From VMDJ01 sp965659945 (GTDB lineage Bacteria; Pseudomonadota; Gammaproteobacteria; Chromatiales; Chromatiaceae), in NCBI GenBank assembly GCA_965659945.1, contig CBFHYJ010000012.1, forward strand, positions 1 to 36,090: a stretch of DNA of 36,090 nt. The letters are read 5' to 3'. Positions 1-7,869 of this stretch are shown here, piece after piece. Both the position numbers and the translations under genes were made by a program. Every line of letters starts with the position of its first letter. Within the stretch, counting starts at the first letter, position 1. The notes under the pieces are model-generated. The model was not told where the DNA came from and did no database searches. It was given only the letters and a program-made list of their open reading frames with translations.

Positions 1-14
1 GATGGATCACATCG

Positions 15-53
15 GCGCTGCAAGGTCGCGCTGTTAAAGCGCGCTGCGCTACG
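15..53. repeat. three imperfect 13-base tandem units
   Basis: The hexamer GCGCTG occurs at 15, 28 and 41, exactly 13 bases apart. The remaining seven bases of each unit differ, and a further GCGCT follows at 46. The tract lies beyond the 3' end of the tRNA-Gln gene and overlaps a small hairpin at 27-43. No function can be assigned, and this may be low-complexity chance. Confidence 0.35.
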
Positions 54-93
54 ACTTTTTGAGTCGTCCCAATTCGGTGACTGCTTTCGCAGT
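27..93 (-). other. three consecutive stem-loops downstream of tRNA-Gln
   Basis: Three perfect short hairpins lie in a row: 80-93 (5-bp stem ACTGC/GCAGT; read on the minus strand the loop is GAAA, a GNRA type), 51-67 (6-bp stem ACGACT/AGTCGT) and 27-43 (5-bp stem CGCGC/GCGCG). On the minus strand they follow directly after the tRNA-Gln CCA end. They could be a processing or termination trailer of the ispE/tRNA transcript, or an untranslated leader of a gene beyond the window. No clear T-run follows any stem, so a classical terminator is not obvious. Confidence 0.45.
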
Positions 94-99
94 TCAATA

Positions 100-174
100 T
101 GGCTGGGGTGGCAGGATTCGAACCTACGCATGTCGGAGTCAAAGTCCGATGCCTTACCGCTTGGCGACACCCCA
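100..174 (-). tRNA. tRNA-Gln (anticodon TTG)
   Basis: Read on the minus strand, 75 bases fold as a cloverleaf. The acceptor stem is TGGGGTG/CACCCCA with a G discriminator base and an encoded CCA (100-102). The anticodon stem is TCGGA/TCCGA around loop CTTTGAC, giving anticodon TTG, and the T-arm has GGTTCGAATCC. The sequence closely resembles enterobacterial tRNA-Gln. The 5' end lies one base from the ispE stop codon, so the tRNA is probably cut out of the ispE transcript. In Pseudomonas a tRNA-Gln gene also sits between ispE and prs. With GatCAB encoded at 8461-11654, this tRNA may be charged by transamidation, although a GlnRS elsewhere cannot be excluded. Confidence 0.97.
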
Positions 175-175
175 A

Positions 176-1024
176 TTAACCGTTGGCCAGACGCTCCATT
201 AAAGGAGAGACATTGCAGCCCTTTGTGACGAAACCGGTGAGATTATTTGGCAGTTTCCGCCAAACCTCTCGAGCAGCGTTCTCATTGTCGAATTCGGCGA
301 AAATACAGGCGCCGGTTCCAGTGAGTCGCGCTTCAGAAAAATTATCAAGCCAATCAATAGCTTGAGAAACCTCTGGTGACGTCTCCTTAACCACGTTCAG
401 GCAATCATTTGACCGTTCGCCGTCAAGAAAGGCGCGTATTGTGATTTGCGAGGAATCCCTTGTCAAATCAGGATGGGAAAAAACTTCGGCGGTTGAAATA
501 GATACCGCTGGCACGAGCACCAGATACCACGGCTCAGGCAGCTCAATCGGGGTAAATTTCTCCCCCACGCCTTCAGCCCAGGTAGCACGCCCCTGCACAA
601 AGACGGGCACATCAGCCCCCAGCTGCAAACCGAGCTGCACAAGCTCATCATTAGTTAGGCCACACCCCCAAAGATGATTAAGCGTAAGCAGCACTGTAGC
701 CGCATCAGAACTACCGCCACCCAAGCCACCGCCCATTGGCAGTTGTTTATGCACACGGATATCTACGCCTTTACTGGAGTGCGTTTGTTGCTGAAGTAAT
801 CGAGCGGCTTTAACCACCAAATCGCTTTCTGCGGGCACACCCACGAGCTCGGTCACTCGGTGAATCACGCCATCGTCTCGCACACGAAAATCAATCAGGT
901 CGGCTTGCTGTACAAACTGAAACACCGTTTGCAGGAGGTGATAACCATCATCACGACGACCGGTGATGCGTAATAACAAATTGAGCTTAGCTGGCGCCGG
1001 CCAGCCGTTTGACCATTCACTCAT
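176..1024 (-). CDS. ispE: 4-diphosphocytidyl-2-C-methyl-D-erythritol kinase
   Basis: Cytoplasmic GHMP-family kinase of the non-mevalonate (MEP) isoprenoid pathway. It phosphorylates CDP-methylerythritol with ATP. The protein is 282 residues, the usual length. Visible motifs are the N-terminal PAKLNLLLR (Lys13), the glycine-rich ATP loop PMGGGLGGGSSDAA near residues 97-109, and LGADVP with the probable catalytic Asp138. I chose the ATG at 1024 because it forms an ATGA overlap with the stop of the upstream TPR lipoprotein gene. A GTG nine bases earlier is in frame but less likely. The gene is translationally coupled to its upstream neighbour and runs almost directly into tRNA-Gln. The ispE identification is firm; the pairing with a lipoprotein gene is a matter of synteny. 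Confidence 0.96.
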   Translation of the reverse strand: MSEWSNGWPAPAKLNLLLRITGRRDDGYHLLQTVFQFVQQADLIDFRVRDDGVIHRVTELVGVPAESDLVVKAARLLQQQTHSSKGVDIRVHKQLPMGGGLGGGSSDAATVLLTLNHLWGCGLTNDELVQLGLQLGADVPVFVQGRATWAEGVGEKFTPIELPEPWYLVLVPAVSISTAEVFSHPDLTRDSSQITIRAFLDGERSNDCLNVVKETSPEVSQAIDWLDNFSEARLTGTGACIFAEFDNENAAREVWRKLPNNLTGFVTKGCNVSPLMERLANG

Positions 1025-2757
1025 TGAGGCCACAACTTATTACCGATGGCTTTAACTAGCTCGTGATCAGGGAACTCAGCGACCACGTTGGCATAAAAGG
1101 TTTTGGCCTCATCTAAACGTCCAAGCTCCGCGAGTACCTCAACAATGTGTGCTCCGATCTCACCGTCTGCGGCAATCTTGTACGCCTTCTCTAACCATGG
1201 CAGTGCTGCTTCGGGATCACCTAACTTATAAGTCACCCACCCCATGCTATCGACGATCGCTGGATTCTCTGGTGATTGCTTTACCGCTTCTTCAATATAG
1301 GTACGCGCTTCTTGCAGTCGAATACCTTTAACCACAAGTGAGTAGCCCCAGCCGTTGAGCGCATCAGGATCGCCTGGATAAAGCTCAAGTAATTTCTTGA
1401 AGGTTCGATCCATTTTTTCAACGTCATCTGAATCGCTGATAAACAAACCATAGTTAAACAATAGATCTTTATTGGTTGGGTGTTGCTCTAAACCTTGCAG
1501 ATACACCGCCTCTATCTCATCGTCTGCTTTATCCAACTGACGCATGATTTGCGCTTCGGCGTTAAAGAGGCGTGCGGGTACAGGTGATAGCTTTTGACGC
1601 AGTTCAGCCAGCACTTTCAAAGCTTCATCACCTTTTTCTTGGCGCAGCAACACCACACTTAACCGTAGCAAGGCATCAGTTTGATGCTCACCTTCGCCAA
1701 CTGCTCGGTACAAGCCTGCAGCTAGCTCATCTTTGCCCAGCTGCTCTTCGATTTGTGCTAAGAAGAAAGTCGCTTCGTGCTGATGCTTTGGATCATTTCG
1801 CAAGGTCTGCCAAAGTTTTTGCGCCAAGGACCACTTGCTCTCTTGTGTCGCGAGCATGGCATAGGCGTACGTCACATCAGTACGAGCGGGCGCCATCTCA
1901 TGCGCTTTACCAAAGGCTTCAAGTGATTCATCGAAACGTTCTTGTGATACGAGTAGCCGTGCATAACTGAGCTGAAGCGACACATTATTCGCATCACGTT
2001 TAAGACCGGCTTTTACGATCACTTCCGCTTGTTGCTTTCGATCGGTAGCGCCAAGTACGCGCGCTAACAACACACGCGCTTCATTCGCATCCGGATCTTT
2101 CTCAATAGCTTGTTGTAGATAGCTTTCTGCAGTTTGGTATTCACGATGTGACACATGCGCTAATCCGAGTGCATACAAAGCAGCACTAGTTGCCGGATAA
2201 TTTTTGGCTACCTGACTAATCACCTGAAGTGCGGCTGCATCTTTCTCACCATTCAGAGCTGCGACCATCGCTAACAAGCCATCTTCTTGTTTGGCATTGA
2301 GCAACTTCACCATCGCATCAAATTGGGGCACCGCTAACTCAGCACTGCCCTCTCTGACATGCAAGGTACCTAACAGCTGACGTGCTTGAACATGATTCGG
2401 CGCTAACTCGACCCAACGCTTGGCTGAACTGAGCGCTTCAGACCAGCGACTTTTAAAGGTCGCAATGCGCGCAGCTCGCTCGGCAAAGTGAGGCTCGTCA
2501 AAGGTTGTACTTAGCGTTTGGTACTTAGGCAAAGATTCATCAAAGAAGCCTTGACGTGCGCCCACCTCGGCGACCAAGGCGTCATATAGGGTCTCGCCAG
2601 TGAAAATAAGCTCAGCTCGTTCAGGCTCAGCAAAAACCGGCGCCTCTGCCACAGTGGTTTTCTCAGGCACGCTTTGGCATGCGCTGAGCAAATAAGACGC
2701 ACCGAGAACAACAGAAAAAATGGGGATTAACTTCACCGCTATAGAGTAGCTGATCAC
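1021..2757 (-). CDS. TPR-repeat outer-membrane lipoprotein
   Basis: A 578-residue lipoprotein precursor. The N-terminus has a hydrophobic signal ending in the lipobox LSAC, with the acylated residue Cys27. No Asp follows the Cys, so outer-membrane sorting is expected. From about residue 90 to the end it consists of tetratricopeptide repeats (A/G/Y/P patterns such as ALYALGLAHVSHREYQTAES and NPAIVDSMGWVTYKLGDPE), so it is probably a protein-interaction scaffold with no enzymatic motif. Large TPR proteins sit beside hemA/lolB/ispE in pseudomonads, and this looks like that family. Here its stop overlaps the ispE start directly and no lolB lies between. It is divergent from hemA, with 141 bases between the two starts. 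The start could be the ATG at 2757 or a GTG seven codons on. Confidence 0.85.
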   Translation of the reverse strand: MISYSIAVKLIPIFSVVLGASYLLSACQSVPEKTTVAEAPVFAEPERAELIFTGETLYDALVAEVGARQGFFDESLPKYQTLSTTFDEPHFAERAARIATFKSRWSEALSSAKRWVELAPNHVQARQLLGTLHVREGSAELAVPQFDAMVKLLNAKQEDGLLAMVAALNGEKDAAALQVISQVAKNYPATSAALYALGLAHVSHREYQTAESYLQQAIEKDPDANEARVLLARVLGATDRKQQAEVIVKAGLKRDANNVSLQLSYARLLVSQERFDESLEAFGKAHEMAPARTDVTYAYAMLATQESKWSLAQKLWQTLRNDPKHQHEATFFLAQIEEQLGKDELAAGLYRAVGEGEHQTDALLRLSVVLLRQEKGDEALKVLAELRQKLSPVPARLFNAEAQIMRQLDKADDEIEAVYLQGLEQHPTNKDLLFNYGLFISDSDDVEKMDRTFKKLLELYPGDPDALNGWGYSLVVKGIRLQEARTYIEEAVKQSPENPAIVDSMGWVTYKLGDPEAALPWLEKAYKIAADGEIGAHIVEVLAELGRLDEAKTFYANVVAEFPDHELVKAIGNKLWPQ

Positions 2758-2823
2758 TTAATCCCTAGCAGCATGATTTACCTCAAAAACAAGCGTGGAT
2801 GAGCTGAACAGCTTATGCCAAAC

Positions 2824-2852
2824 TTGCATTCAAGCCCTTGATAAATCAAAAT
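2824..2852 (+). promoter_or_regulatory. possible hemA promoter
   Basis: TTGCAT at 2824-2829 and CAAAAT at 2847-2852 are separated by 17 bases, each matching 4 of 6 sigma-70 consensus positions, about 46 bases before the hemA start. This is a by-eye call in an AT-rich divergent intergenic region and is not decisive. Confidence 0.3.
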
Positions 2853-2898
2853 TTCCGCCCTTTTCGACCCATCGCCTGTGCGTGGAGCTGTTTTTAAG

Positions 2899-4167
2899 AT
2901 GTCGTTGTTTGCTGTTGGCCTCAATCATAAGACCGCACCTGTTGCGATCCGCGAGCGCCTGACATTTGGCCCAGACATCGTGGTGGGTGCTCTTCGCAGC
3001 TTGCGCGAACAGCCTGGCGTACACGAAGCCGTCATCTTATCGACTTGTAACCGTACCGAGCTGTATTGCTCTGCGGAAGAAGATGCGATTCAAGGTGTTC
3101 GTGAATGGATGGGTGATTTTCATGGTCTCGCCTTAAGCGATATCTCTAACTACCTCTATCAACACCTTGATGACGATGCGGTATCCCACTTGCTTTGTGT
3201 ATCGAGTGGTTTGGATTCGTTGATCCTGGGTGAGCCACAAATTCTTGGCCAAGTAAAAGATGCGTACCACACCGCATCAACCGCAGGTCACACCGGAAAG
3301 ATTATTGAACGCTTATTCCAACATGCGTTTAACACCGCCAAACAAGTGCGCACCGATACCGCGATTGGTGATAGCCCAGTGTCGGTCGCTTTTGCAGCAG
3401 TTAGCTTGGCGCGTCAGATCTTTACTGATCTCTCAAAACAAACCGCGTTACTGATTGGCGCCGGTGAGACTGTTGAGCTTGCTGCACGTCATTTGCATCA
3501 ACTCGGTATTGGCAACCTGATCATCGCCAACCGCACCGTCTCACGCGCAAAAGATCTCGCTGACGAGTTCGGTGGTACGCCGGCATCAATAACTGAGTTA
3601 TCTACTCAGTTACCTAAAGCAGACATCGTTATCGCATCAACCGCAAGCCCACTACCAATCTTAGGTAAAGGTACAGTTGAACGCGCATTGAAGGCACGCC
3701 GCAATAAGCCCATCTTCATGGTAGATATCGCAGTACCGCGTGACATCGAGCCTGAAGTGAGTAACTTGCGTGATGTGTATCTCTACACAGTTGATGATCT
3801 GCAAGAAGTGATTCAAGAGAATTTAAAGTCTCGCCAAGAAGCGGCTGAACAGGCGCGCGAGATCATTGGTTTCCAAGTCGGTGAGTTCCGTGATTGGTTA
3901 GGCTCACTCGATGCGATCGATTTGATTCAAGACTTCCGCTCAACCGCAGAAGCTGCACGTGATGAAGTGCTGGAAAAAACACTGCGCATGTTGGAATCAG
4001 GCAAGGAACCTGAAGAGGCGGCGCAATATCTTGCTCATACCTTAACCAATCGTTTACTTCATGCTCCTTGCCAGCAACTTCGTGCTGCCGGCAGCGCCGG
4101 TCAGCATGACATTTTGGAAGCAGCGTCGACGTTGTTCCAACTCACCGCCAATAAAAAACCAGATTAG
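2899..4167 (+). CDS. hemA: glutamyl-tRNA reductase
   Basis: First step of C5-pathway tetrapyrrole synthesis: NADPH-dependent reduction of glutamyl-tRNA(Glu) to glutamate-1-semialdehyde. The 422-residue protein matches E. coli HemA in length. The nucleophilic Cys50 lies in ILSTCNRTEL. The signature SSGLDSLILGEPQILGQVK follows at about residues 105-123. The NADPH-binding motif LLIGAGET begins the Rossmann domain near residue 184, and a C-terminal helical dimerisation domain follows. I chose the ATG at 2899 because MSLFAVGLNHKTAPV is the family N-terminus and GGAG lies 12 bases upstream; a GTG 21 bases earlier is in frame. It heads the run with prfA only 8 bases downstream. HemA proteins are often controlled by heme-dependent turnover through N-terminal residues; nothing in the DNA tests this here. 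Confidence 0.97.
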   Translation: MSLFAVGLNHKTAPVAIRERLTFGPDIVVGALRSLREQPGVHEAVILSTCNRTELYCSAEEDAIQGVREWMGDFHGLALSDISNYLYQHLDDDAVSHLLCVSSGLDSLILGEPQILGQVKDAYHTASTAGHTGKIIERLFQHAFNTAKQVRTDTAIGDSPVSVAFAAVSLARQIFTDLSKQTALLIGAGETVELAARHLHQLGIGNLIIANRTVSRAKDLADEFGGTPASITELSTQLPKADIVIASTASPLPILGKGTVERALKARRNKPIFMVDIAVPRDIEPEVSNLRDVYLYTVDDLQEVIQENLKSRQEAAEQAREIIGFQVGEFRDWLGSLDAIDLIQDFRSTAEAARDEVLEKTLRMLESGKEPEEAAQYLAHTLTNRLLHAPCQQLRAAGSAGQHDILEAASTLFQLTANKKPD

Positions 4168-4175
4168 CTTCCATC

Positions 4176-5258
4176 ATGAAAGACAGTATTCGTCGCAAGC
4201 TCGAGACGATCTCGGAGCGCTTCGGTGAGATCACTGCGTTGCTCGCAGAGCCCGAAACCCAAAACGACAACAATCAATTTCGATCATTGAGCCAAGAGTA
4301 CGCTCAACTCGATCCTATTGTGTCGACGTATCAAAAGTATGTTGGCTATGAGCAAGAGATCGAAGCCGCTGAAGAGATGATGTCTGACCCTGAGATGGCA
4401 GAGCTTGCTGAAGAGAGTCTTGATGAAGCGAAAGAGAATCTCGAGAACCTGTTACCTGAGCTTCAAAAGCTACTGCTCCCAAAAGATCCTAATGACGATA
4501 AAAACATCTTCCTAGAAATCCGTGCCGGCACCGGCGGTGCAGAAGCCGCACTGTTCTCAGGTGACTTGCTGCGCATGTATAGCCGTTATGCCGAGATCAA
4601 AGGTTGGCGCACTGAAATCATTAGCGAGAGCGTTGGTGAGCATGGCGGTTATAAAGAAGTCGTCGCGCGCATCATTGGCCAAGGTGTTTATTCGCATCTG
4701 AAATTTGAATCAGGCGCACATCGCGTACAACGTGTACCCGAAACGGAATCACAAGGTCGTGTGCATACCTCAGCCTGTACCGTAGCGATTCTGCCCGAAG
4801 CGGATGAAGCAGCTGAAATTGAAATCAATTCGGCAGATCTGCGCATCGATACCTATCGCGCCTCTGGTGCGGGTGGCCAGCACGTTAATAAGACTGACTC
4901 AGCGGTACGCTTGACCCACTTACCAACTGGCGTGGTGGTGGAGTGCCAAGATGAACGTTCACAGCACAAGAACAAAGCACGTGCAATGTCGCTATTAGCT
5001 TCAAAGCTAAAAGCCGCTGCAGATGCCGAGGTGCATCAAGCTGAATCAGCCGCTCGTAAGTTGCAGGTTGGTAGCGGTGATCGTTCTGAACGCATTCGTA
5101 CCTATAACTTCCCGCAGAATCGGGTGACTGACCATCGCATCAATCTCACGTTATATAAGTTAGATGAAATATTGATGGGACATGCTGGCCAAGTTGTAGA
5201 ACCTTTGATGCATGAGTATCAAGCTGAGCTACTCGCCTCATTGAATGAGGCTTCATGA
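4176..5258 (+). CDS. prfA: peptide chain release factor 1
   Basis: Recognises UAA and UAG stop codons in the ribosomal A site and triggers peptidyl-tRNA hydrolysis. It has 360 residues, the standard length. The stop-codon tripeptide (PxT motif) is PET at 188-190 and the catalytic GGQ motif is at 233-235, both at the same numbers as in E. coli RF1. A coiled N-terminal domain covers roughly residues 1-100. The gene lies 8 bases after hemA, and its last codons overlap the start of prmC, whose product methylates Gln235 of this protein, so enzyme and substrate are co-translated. There is no internal frameshift of the kind found in RF2 genes. Confidence 0.98.
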   Translation: MKDSIRRKLETISERFGEITALLAEPETQNDNNQFRSLSQEYAQLDPIVSTYQKYVGYEQEIEAAEEMMSDPEMAELAEESLDEAKENLENLLPELQKLLLPKDPNDDKNIFLEIRAGTGGAEAALFSGDLLRMYSRYAEIKGWRTEIISESVGEHGGYKEVVARIIGQGVYSHLKFESGAHRVQRVPETESQGRVHTSACTVAILPEADEAAEIEINSADLRIDTYRASGAGGQHVNKTDSAVRLTHLPTGVVVECQDERSQHKNKARAMSLLASKLKAAADAEVHQAESAARKLQVGSGDRSERIRTYNFPQNRVTDHRINLTLYKLDEILMGHAGQVVEPLMHEYQAELLASLNEAS

Positions 5259-6088
5259 GTACCGTTAGCGAAGCACTCGACTGGGCAACGGAGCAACTGA
5301 GCGAATCTGATGATGCGCGACTCGACAGCCAAGTTCTGCTCGCCTATGCACTGAACGTTTCTCGCACCTGGTTATTTACATGGCCAGATAAAGTACTCGA
5401 TGGGGCCAAATTGACCGCTTTCAATACACTCATTGAAAAACGTAAAAGCGGCACACCGATCGCTTATATCACTGGCTATCGTGACTTTTGGTCACTGCAT
5501 TTAAAAGTCACTCCCGATACTTTAATACCTCGTGCGGACACTGAACTGCTGGTTGAGACCGCGCTGACCTTAAAGGATGTCGAAAAGCCGTGTGATGTAA
5601 TTGACCTTGGCACAGGCACCGGTGCGATTGCTCTATCACTTGCGAATGAATGTCCTAGCTGGCGCATCACCGCCACCGAAATCAATCCAAAGACCTTGGC
5701 AGTGGCCAAAGAAAACGCTCAAACGCTTGAACTGGGCGTGAGCTTTAAAGAATCTGCTTGGTTCGATGCGATTAACGATCGCTACGACTTAGTGATCAGT
5801 AACCCACCGTATATCGAATCGAATGACCCTCATCTGCAACAAGGTGATCTTCGCTTCGAGCCAGCCGGCGCGCTCGCTTCAGGCCAAGACGGATTGGATG
5901 ATATTCGACGACTCGTACAACAAGCACCCAAGCATCTGAAGAAAGACGGCTACCTGTTGTTAGAGCATGGCTATCAACAAGCTGAAGCAGTACGTAGCTT
6001 GATGGCAAAGGCTGGTTATTTCGAGATCGAAACGCATCAAGACATTGAGGACCGTGACCGAGTAACCCTAGGGAAAATGCCTACTTGA
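5255..6088 (+). CDS. prmC: release factor glutamine methyltransferase
   Basis: SAM-dependent N5-glutamine methyltransferase that modifies the GGQ glutamine of RF1 and RF2. It has 277 residues. An N-terminal helical substrate domain covers about 1-80. The Rossmann SAM site is VIDLGTGTGAIALSLA near 116-131, and the catalytic NPPY is at 183-186, the same numbers as in E. coli. The start ATG overlaps the prfA stop in an ATGA junction, so the two are translationally coupled. The hemA-prfA-prmC order is the standard gammaproteobacterial arrangement. Confidence 0.97.
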   Translation: MSTVSEALDWATEQLSESDDARLDSQVLLAYALNVSRTWLFTWPDKVLDGAKLTAFNTLIEKRKSGTPIAYITGYRDFWSLHLKVTPDTLIPRADTELLVETALTLKDVEKPCDVIDLGTGTGAIALSLANECPSWRITATEINPKTLAVAKENAQTLELGVSFKESAWFDAINDRYDLVISNPPYIESNDPHLQQGDLRFEPAGALASGQDGLDDIRRLVQQAPKHLKKDGYLLLEHGYQQAEAVRSLMAKAGYFEIETHQDIEDRDRVTLGKMPT

Positions 6089-6139
6089 CCCATGGGTATT
6101 CGAGGTAGACACTCAAATCGTCGACATTCGGGAGGCACC

Positions 6140-6550
6140 ATGTTGCACACACCCGACAATCTAAACCGAAAACGCGATATTTCTTTTTGCGTACTTCACC
6201 CGGATGAAAACCAAGCCGGCACTGCCTCTGCTTTGCTTGAAGGTTTGGATGGCATCGATCATGTCGAACACACTAATGATCACCAGATCACTGTTCACTA
6301 CGTCTTAGATAGCGTCACCTTAGAAGCGATTGAAGCACTGCTTGTCGATCGTGGCTTTCATCTCGATAACAGCTTACTGCAACGCATGCGTCGCGCCTTG
6401 ATTCACTACACCGAAGAAAATCAGCGCCGCAACCTTGGCTGCGGCCGCGGAGAAAGCAACTGCGCCTCTAAGCTGTTTGTGAAGCAATACCAACAACGTG
6501 AGCACGGCTGTAAAGATGCTCGCCCCTCTCACTGGCGTCGCTATCTATAA
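6140..6550 (+). CDS. small cysteine-containing protein, possible ferredoxin-like fold
   Basis: I do not recognise a named family with certainty. The protein has 136 residues. Residues 12-75 read as alternating strands and helices (ISFCVLHP, ASALLEGL, HVEHTNDHQITVHYVL, TLEAIEALLVDRG), a pattern like heavy-metal-associated (HMA) or ACT-type folds, but without a CxxC metal site. The C-terminal third is basic and holds Cys101, Cys108 and Cys124 with a His/Trp/Arg-rich end (HWRRYL). I chose the ATG at 6140 because GGAGG lies 4 bases upstream; an ATG at 6092 is in frame but has a poor ribosome site and would add a low-complexity extension. It sits between prmC and the MoeB-type gene, where related genomes usually have no gene. 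Metal or sulfur handling is only a guess. Confidence 0.7.
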   Translation: MLHTPDNLNRKRDISFCVLHPDENQAGTASALLEGLDGIDHVEHTNDHQITVHYVLDSVTLEAIEALLVDRGFHLDNSLLQRMRRALIHYTEENQRRNLGCGRGESNCASKLFVKQYQQREHGCKDARPSHWRRYL

Positions 6551-6560
6551 GACTTTGCAT

Positions 6561-6579
6561 CCCTGAAGTACACTTAGGG
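6561..6579 (+). promoter_or_regulatory. small hairpin abutting the MoeB-type start codon
   Basis: CCCT (6561-6564) can pair with AGGG (6576-6579), extended by a G-T and an A-T pair, and the hairpin ends one base before the ATG at 6581. It could hide the ribosome entry site and reduce translation. The stem is short, so this is tentative. Confidence 0.3.
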
Positions 6580-6580
6580 C

Positions 6581-7324
6581 ATGAACGACGACGACCTCCT
6601 CCGCTATAGCCGACAAATCATGCTCTCTGAGTTGGATATTGAAGGCCAACAAGAATTACGTGATGCACATGCCTTAATCATAGGACTAGGCGGTCTCGGC
6701 TCGCCGGTTTCCATGTATCTCACAGCAGCAGGATTTGGCCAACTCACCCTTGTCGATGATGACCAGGTAGATATGACGAATCTTCAACGACAGATCGTGC
6801 ATGACGCCTCAACTGTTGGCCAAGATAAGGTGGCTTCAGCTAAAGCGCATCTTGCGCGATTGAATAGGGATGTTGTTGTGCATGCGATCAACCGTCGCTT
6901 AAGCGATGACGAGTTAGATCAAAAGATTTCTGAAGTCGATATCGTGATCGACTGCTGCGATAACTTCGATACGCGCTTCGCTGTGAATCGTTCCTGTTAT
7001 CAACATCAAACACCACTTGTTTCTGGTGCAGCCATTCGCTGGGAAGGTCAGGTCAGCGTGTTTCATTCTCAACCTGATCAAGCGTGTTATCACTGCCTGT
7101 ACGGTGAAGGGGTTGAGGCCCCAATGCGCTGCAGCGAAAACGGGGTGATATCGCCACTTGTCGGCATTATTGGCAGCATTCAAGCACTAGAAGCGATCAA
7201 AGTGATTACGGGTTGTGGCGAATCATTACAAGGCCAACTTCAAGTCTTTGATGGTCTTTATCATCAGTGGCGTTCATTAAAGCTTGTTAAAGATCCTAAG
7301 TGTCCCGTTTGCGGTAATCCATGA
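6581..7324 (+). CDS. moeB: MoeB/ThiF/HesA-family adenylyltransferase
   Basis: E1-like enzyme that adenylates the C-terminal glycine of a ubiquitin-like sulfur carrier (MoaD or ThiS) for molybdopterin or thiazole synthesis. It has 247 residues. The nucleotide loop is GLGGLGS (35-41). LVDDDQVDMTNLQRQ (57-71) holds the ATP- and Mg-contacting residues. DCCDNFDTR (124-132) follows. Two zinc pairs are visible, Cys169/Cys172 and Cys241/Cys244. Cys184 falls where ThiF has its catalytic cysteine. MoeB and ThiF cannot be separated by eye; moeB is preferred because moeB follows prmC in pseudomonads. No MoaD or ThiS gene is in the window. It overlaps the downstream esterase gene by 4 bases (ATGA). Confidence 0.88.
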   Translation: MNDDDLLRYSRQIMLSELDIEGQQELRDAHALIIGLGGLGSPVSMYLTAAGFGQLTLVDDDQVDMTNLQRQIVHDASTVGQDKVASAKAHLARLNRDVVVHAINRRLSDDELDQKISEVDIVIDCCDNFDTRFAVNRSCYQHQTPLVSGAAIRWEGQVSVFHSQPDQACYHCLYGEGVEAPMRCSENGVISPLVGIIGSIQALEAIKVITGCGESLQGQLQVFDGLYHQWRSLKLVKDPKCPVCGNP

Positions 7325-7869
7325 TTCTTTTTATTCATGGCTTTCGCAGTTGCGGCTTAGGTCAGAAGTCGCAAGCACTGATTGATTACTTTGGTAGCGA
7401 TGAGGTCCTCGCCCCCGATCTACCTAATCACCCCAAAGATGCCGCAGATGCTTTAATTCACCTAATTGATGCGCATCCAATTGATCTACTGATTGGCTCA
7501 TCACTCGGCGGGCATTTAGCAACCTATCTCAATCAGTCGAAAATTATTCCAAGCGTGCTAATTAATCCTGCTGTCGCGCCACATAGCTTGCTGAATGATT
7601 ATCTCGGTGAGCATGAAGACTGTCATGGCAACCTATTTGAAGTCACTCAAGATTACCTTGAGGTTTTGCAACAACAGTATCGCCAAATGCTTTCATTTGA
7701 TGAACGTTATCTTGTGTTACTGCAAACCAATGATGAAACGCTCGACTACCGAAAGGCCGCCGCCTACTATGCGGACTTTGATGTGATTGTTGAGCAAGGT
7801 GGCAATCACCGTTTTGAAAACTTTGAACAACACCTACCGCACATAGCGGAGTGGCGAAAAAATGGCTAA
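7321..7869 (+). CDS. yqiA: YqiA/YcfP-type alpha/beta-fold esterase
   Basis: Small single-domain alpha/beta hydrolase, 182 residues. It starts directly with the first core strand and oxyanion segment (MILFIHGF). The nucleophile elbow GSSLGG gives Ser61, with acid candidate Asp138 (TNDETLDYR) and His163 (GGNHRF). INPAVAPHSLLNDYLG and LDYRKAAAYYADF closely resemble E. coli YqiA, which hydrolyses short acyl and CoA esters in vitro; the physiological substrate is unknown. It overlaps the MoeB-type gene by 4 bases and the next methyltransferase gene by 8, so it belongs to the same transcript. Confidence 0.88.
   Translation: MILFIHGFRSCGLGQKSQALIDYFGSDEVLAPDLPNHPKDAADALIHLIDAHPIDLLIGSSLGGHLATYLNQSKIIPSVLINPAVAPHSLLNDYLGEHEDCHGNLFEVTQDYLEVLQQQYRQMLSFDERYLVLLQTNDETLDYRKAAAYYADFDVIVEQGGNHRFENFEQHLPHIAEWRKNG

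Noticed and set aside
1572..1970. 132-residue open frame on the plus strand
   Set aside because: It lies wholly inside the TPR lipoprotein gene on the other strand, has no ribosome site, and its His/Arg/Leu-rich composition is typical of an antisense frame.
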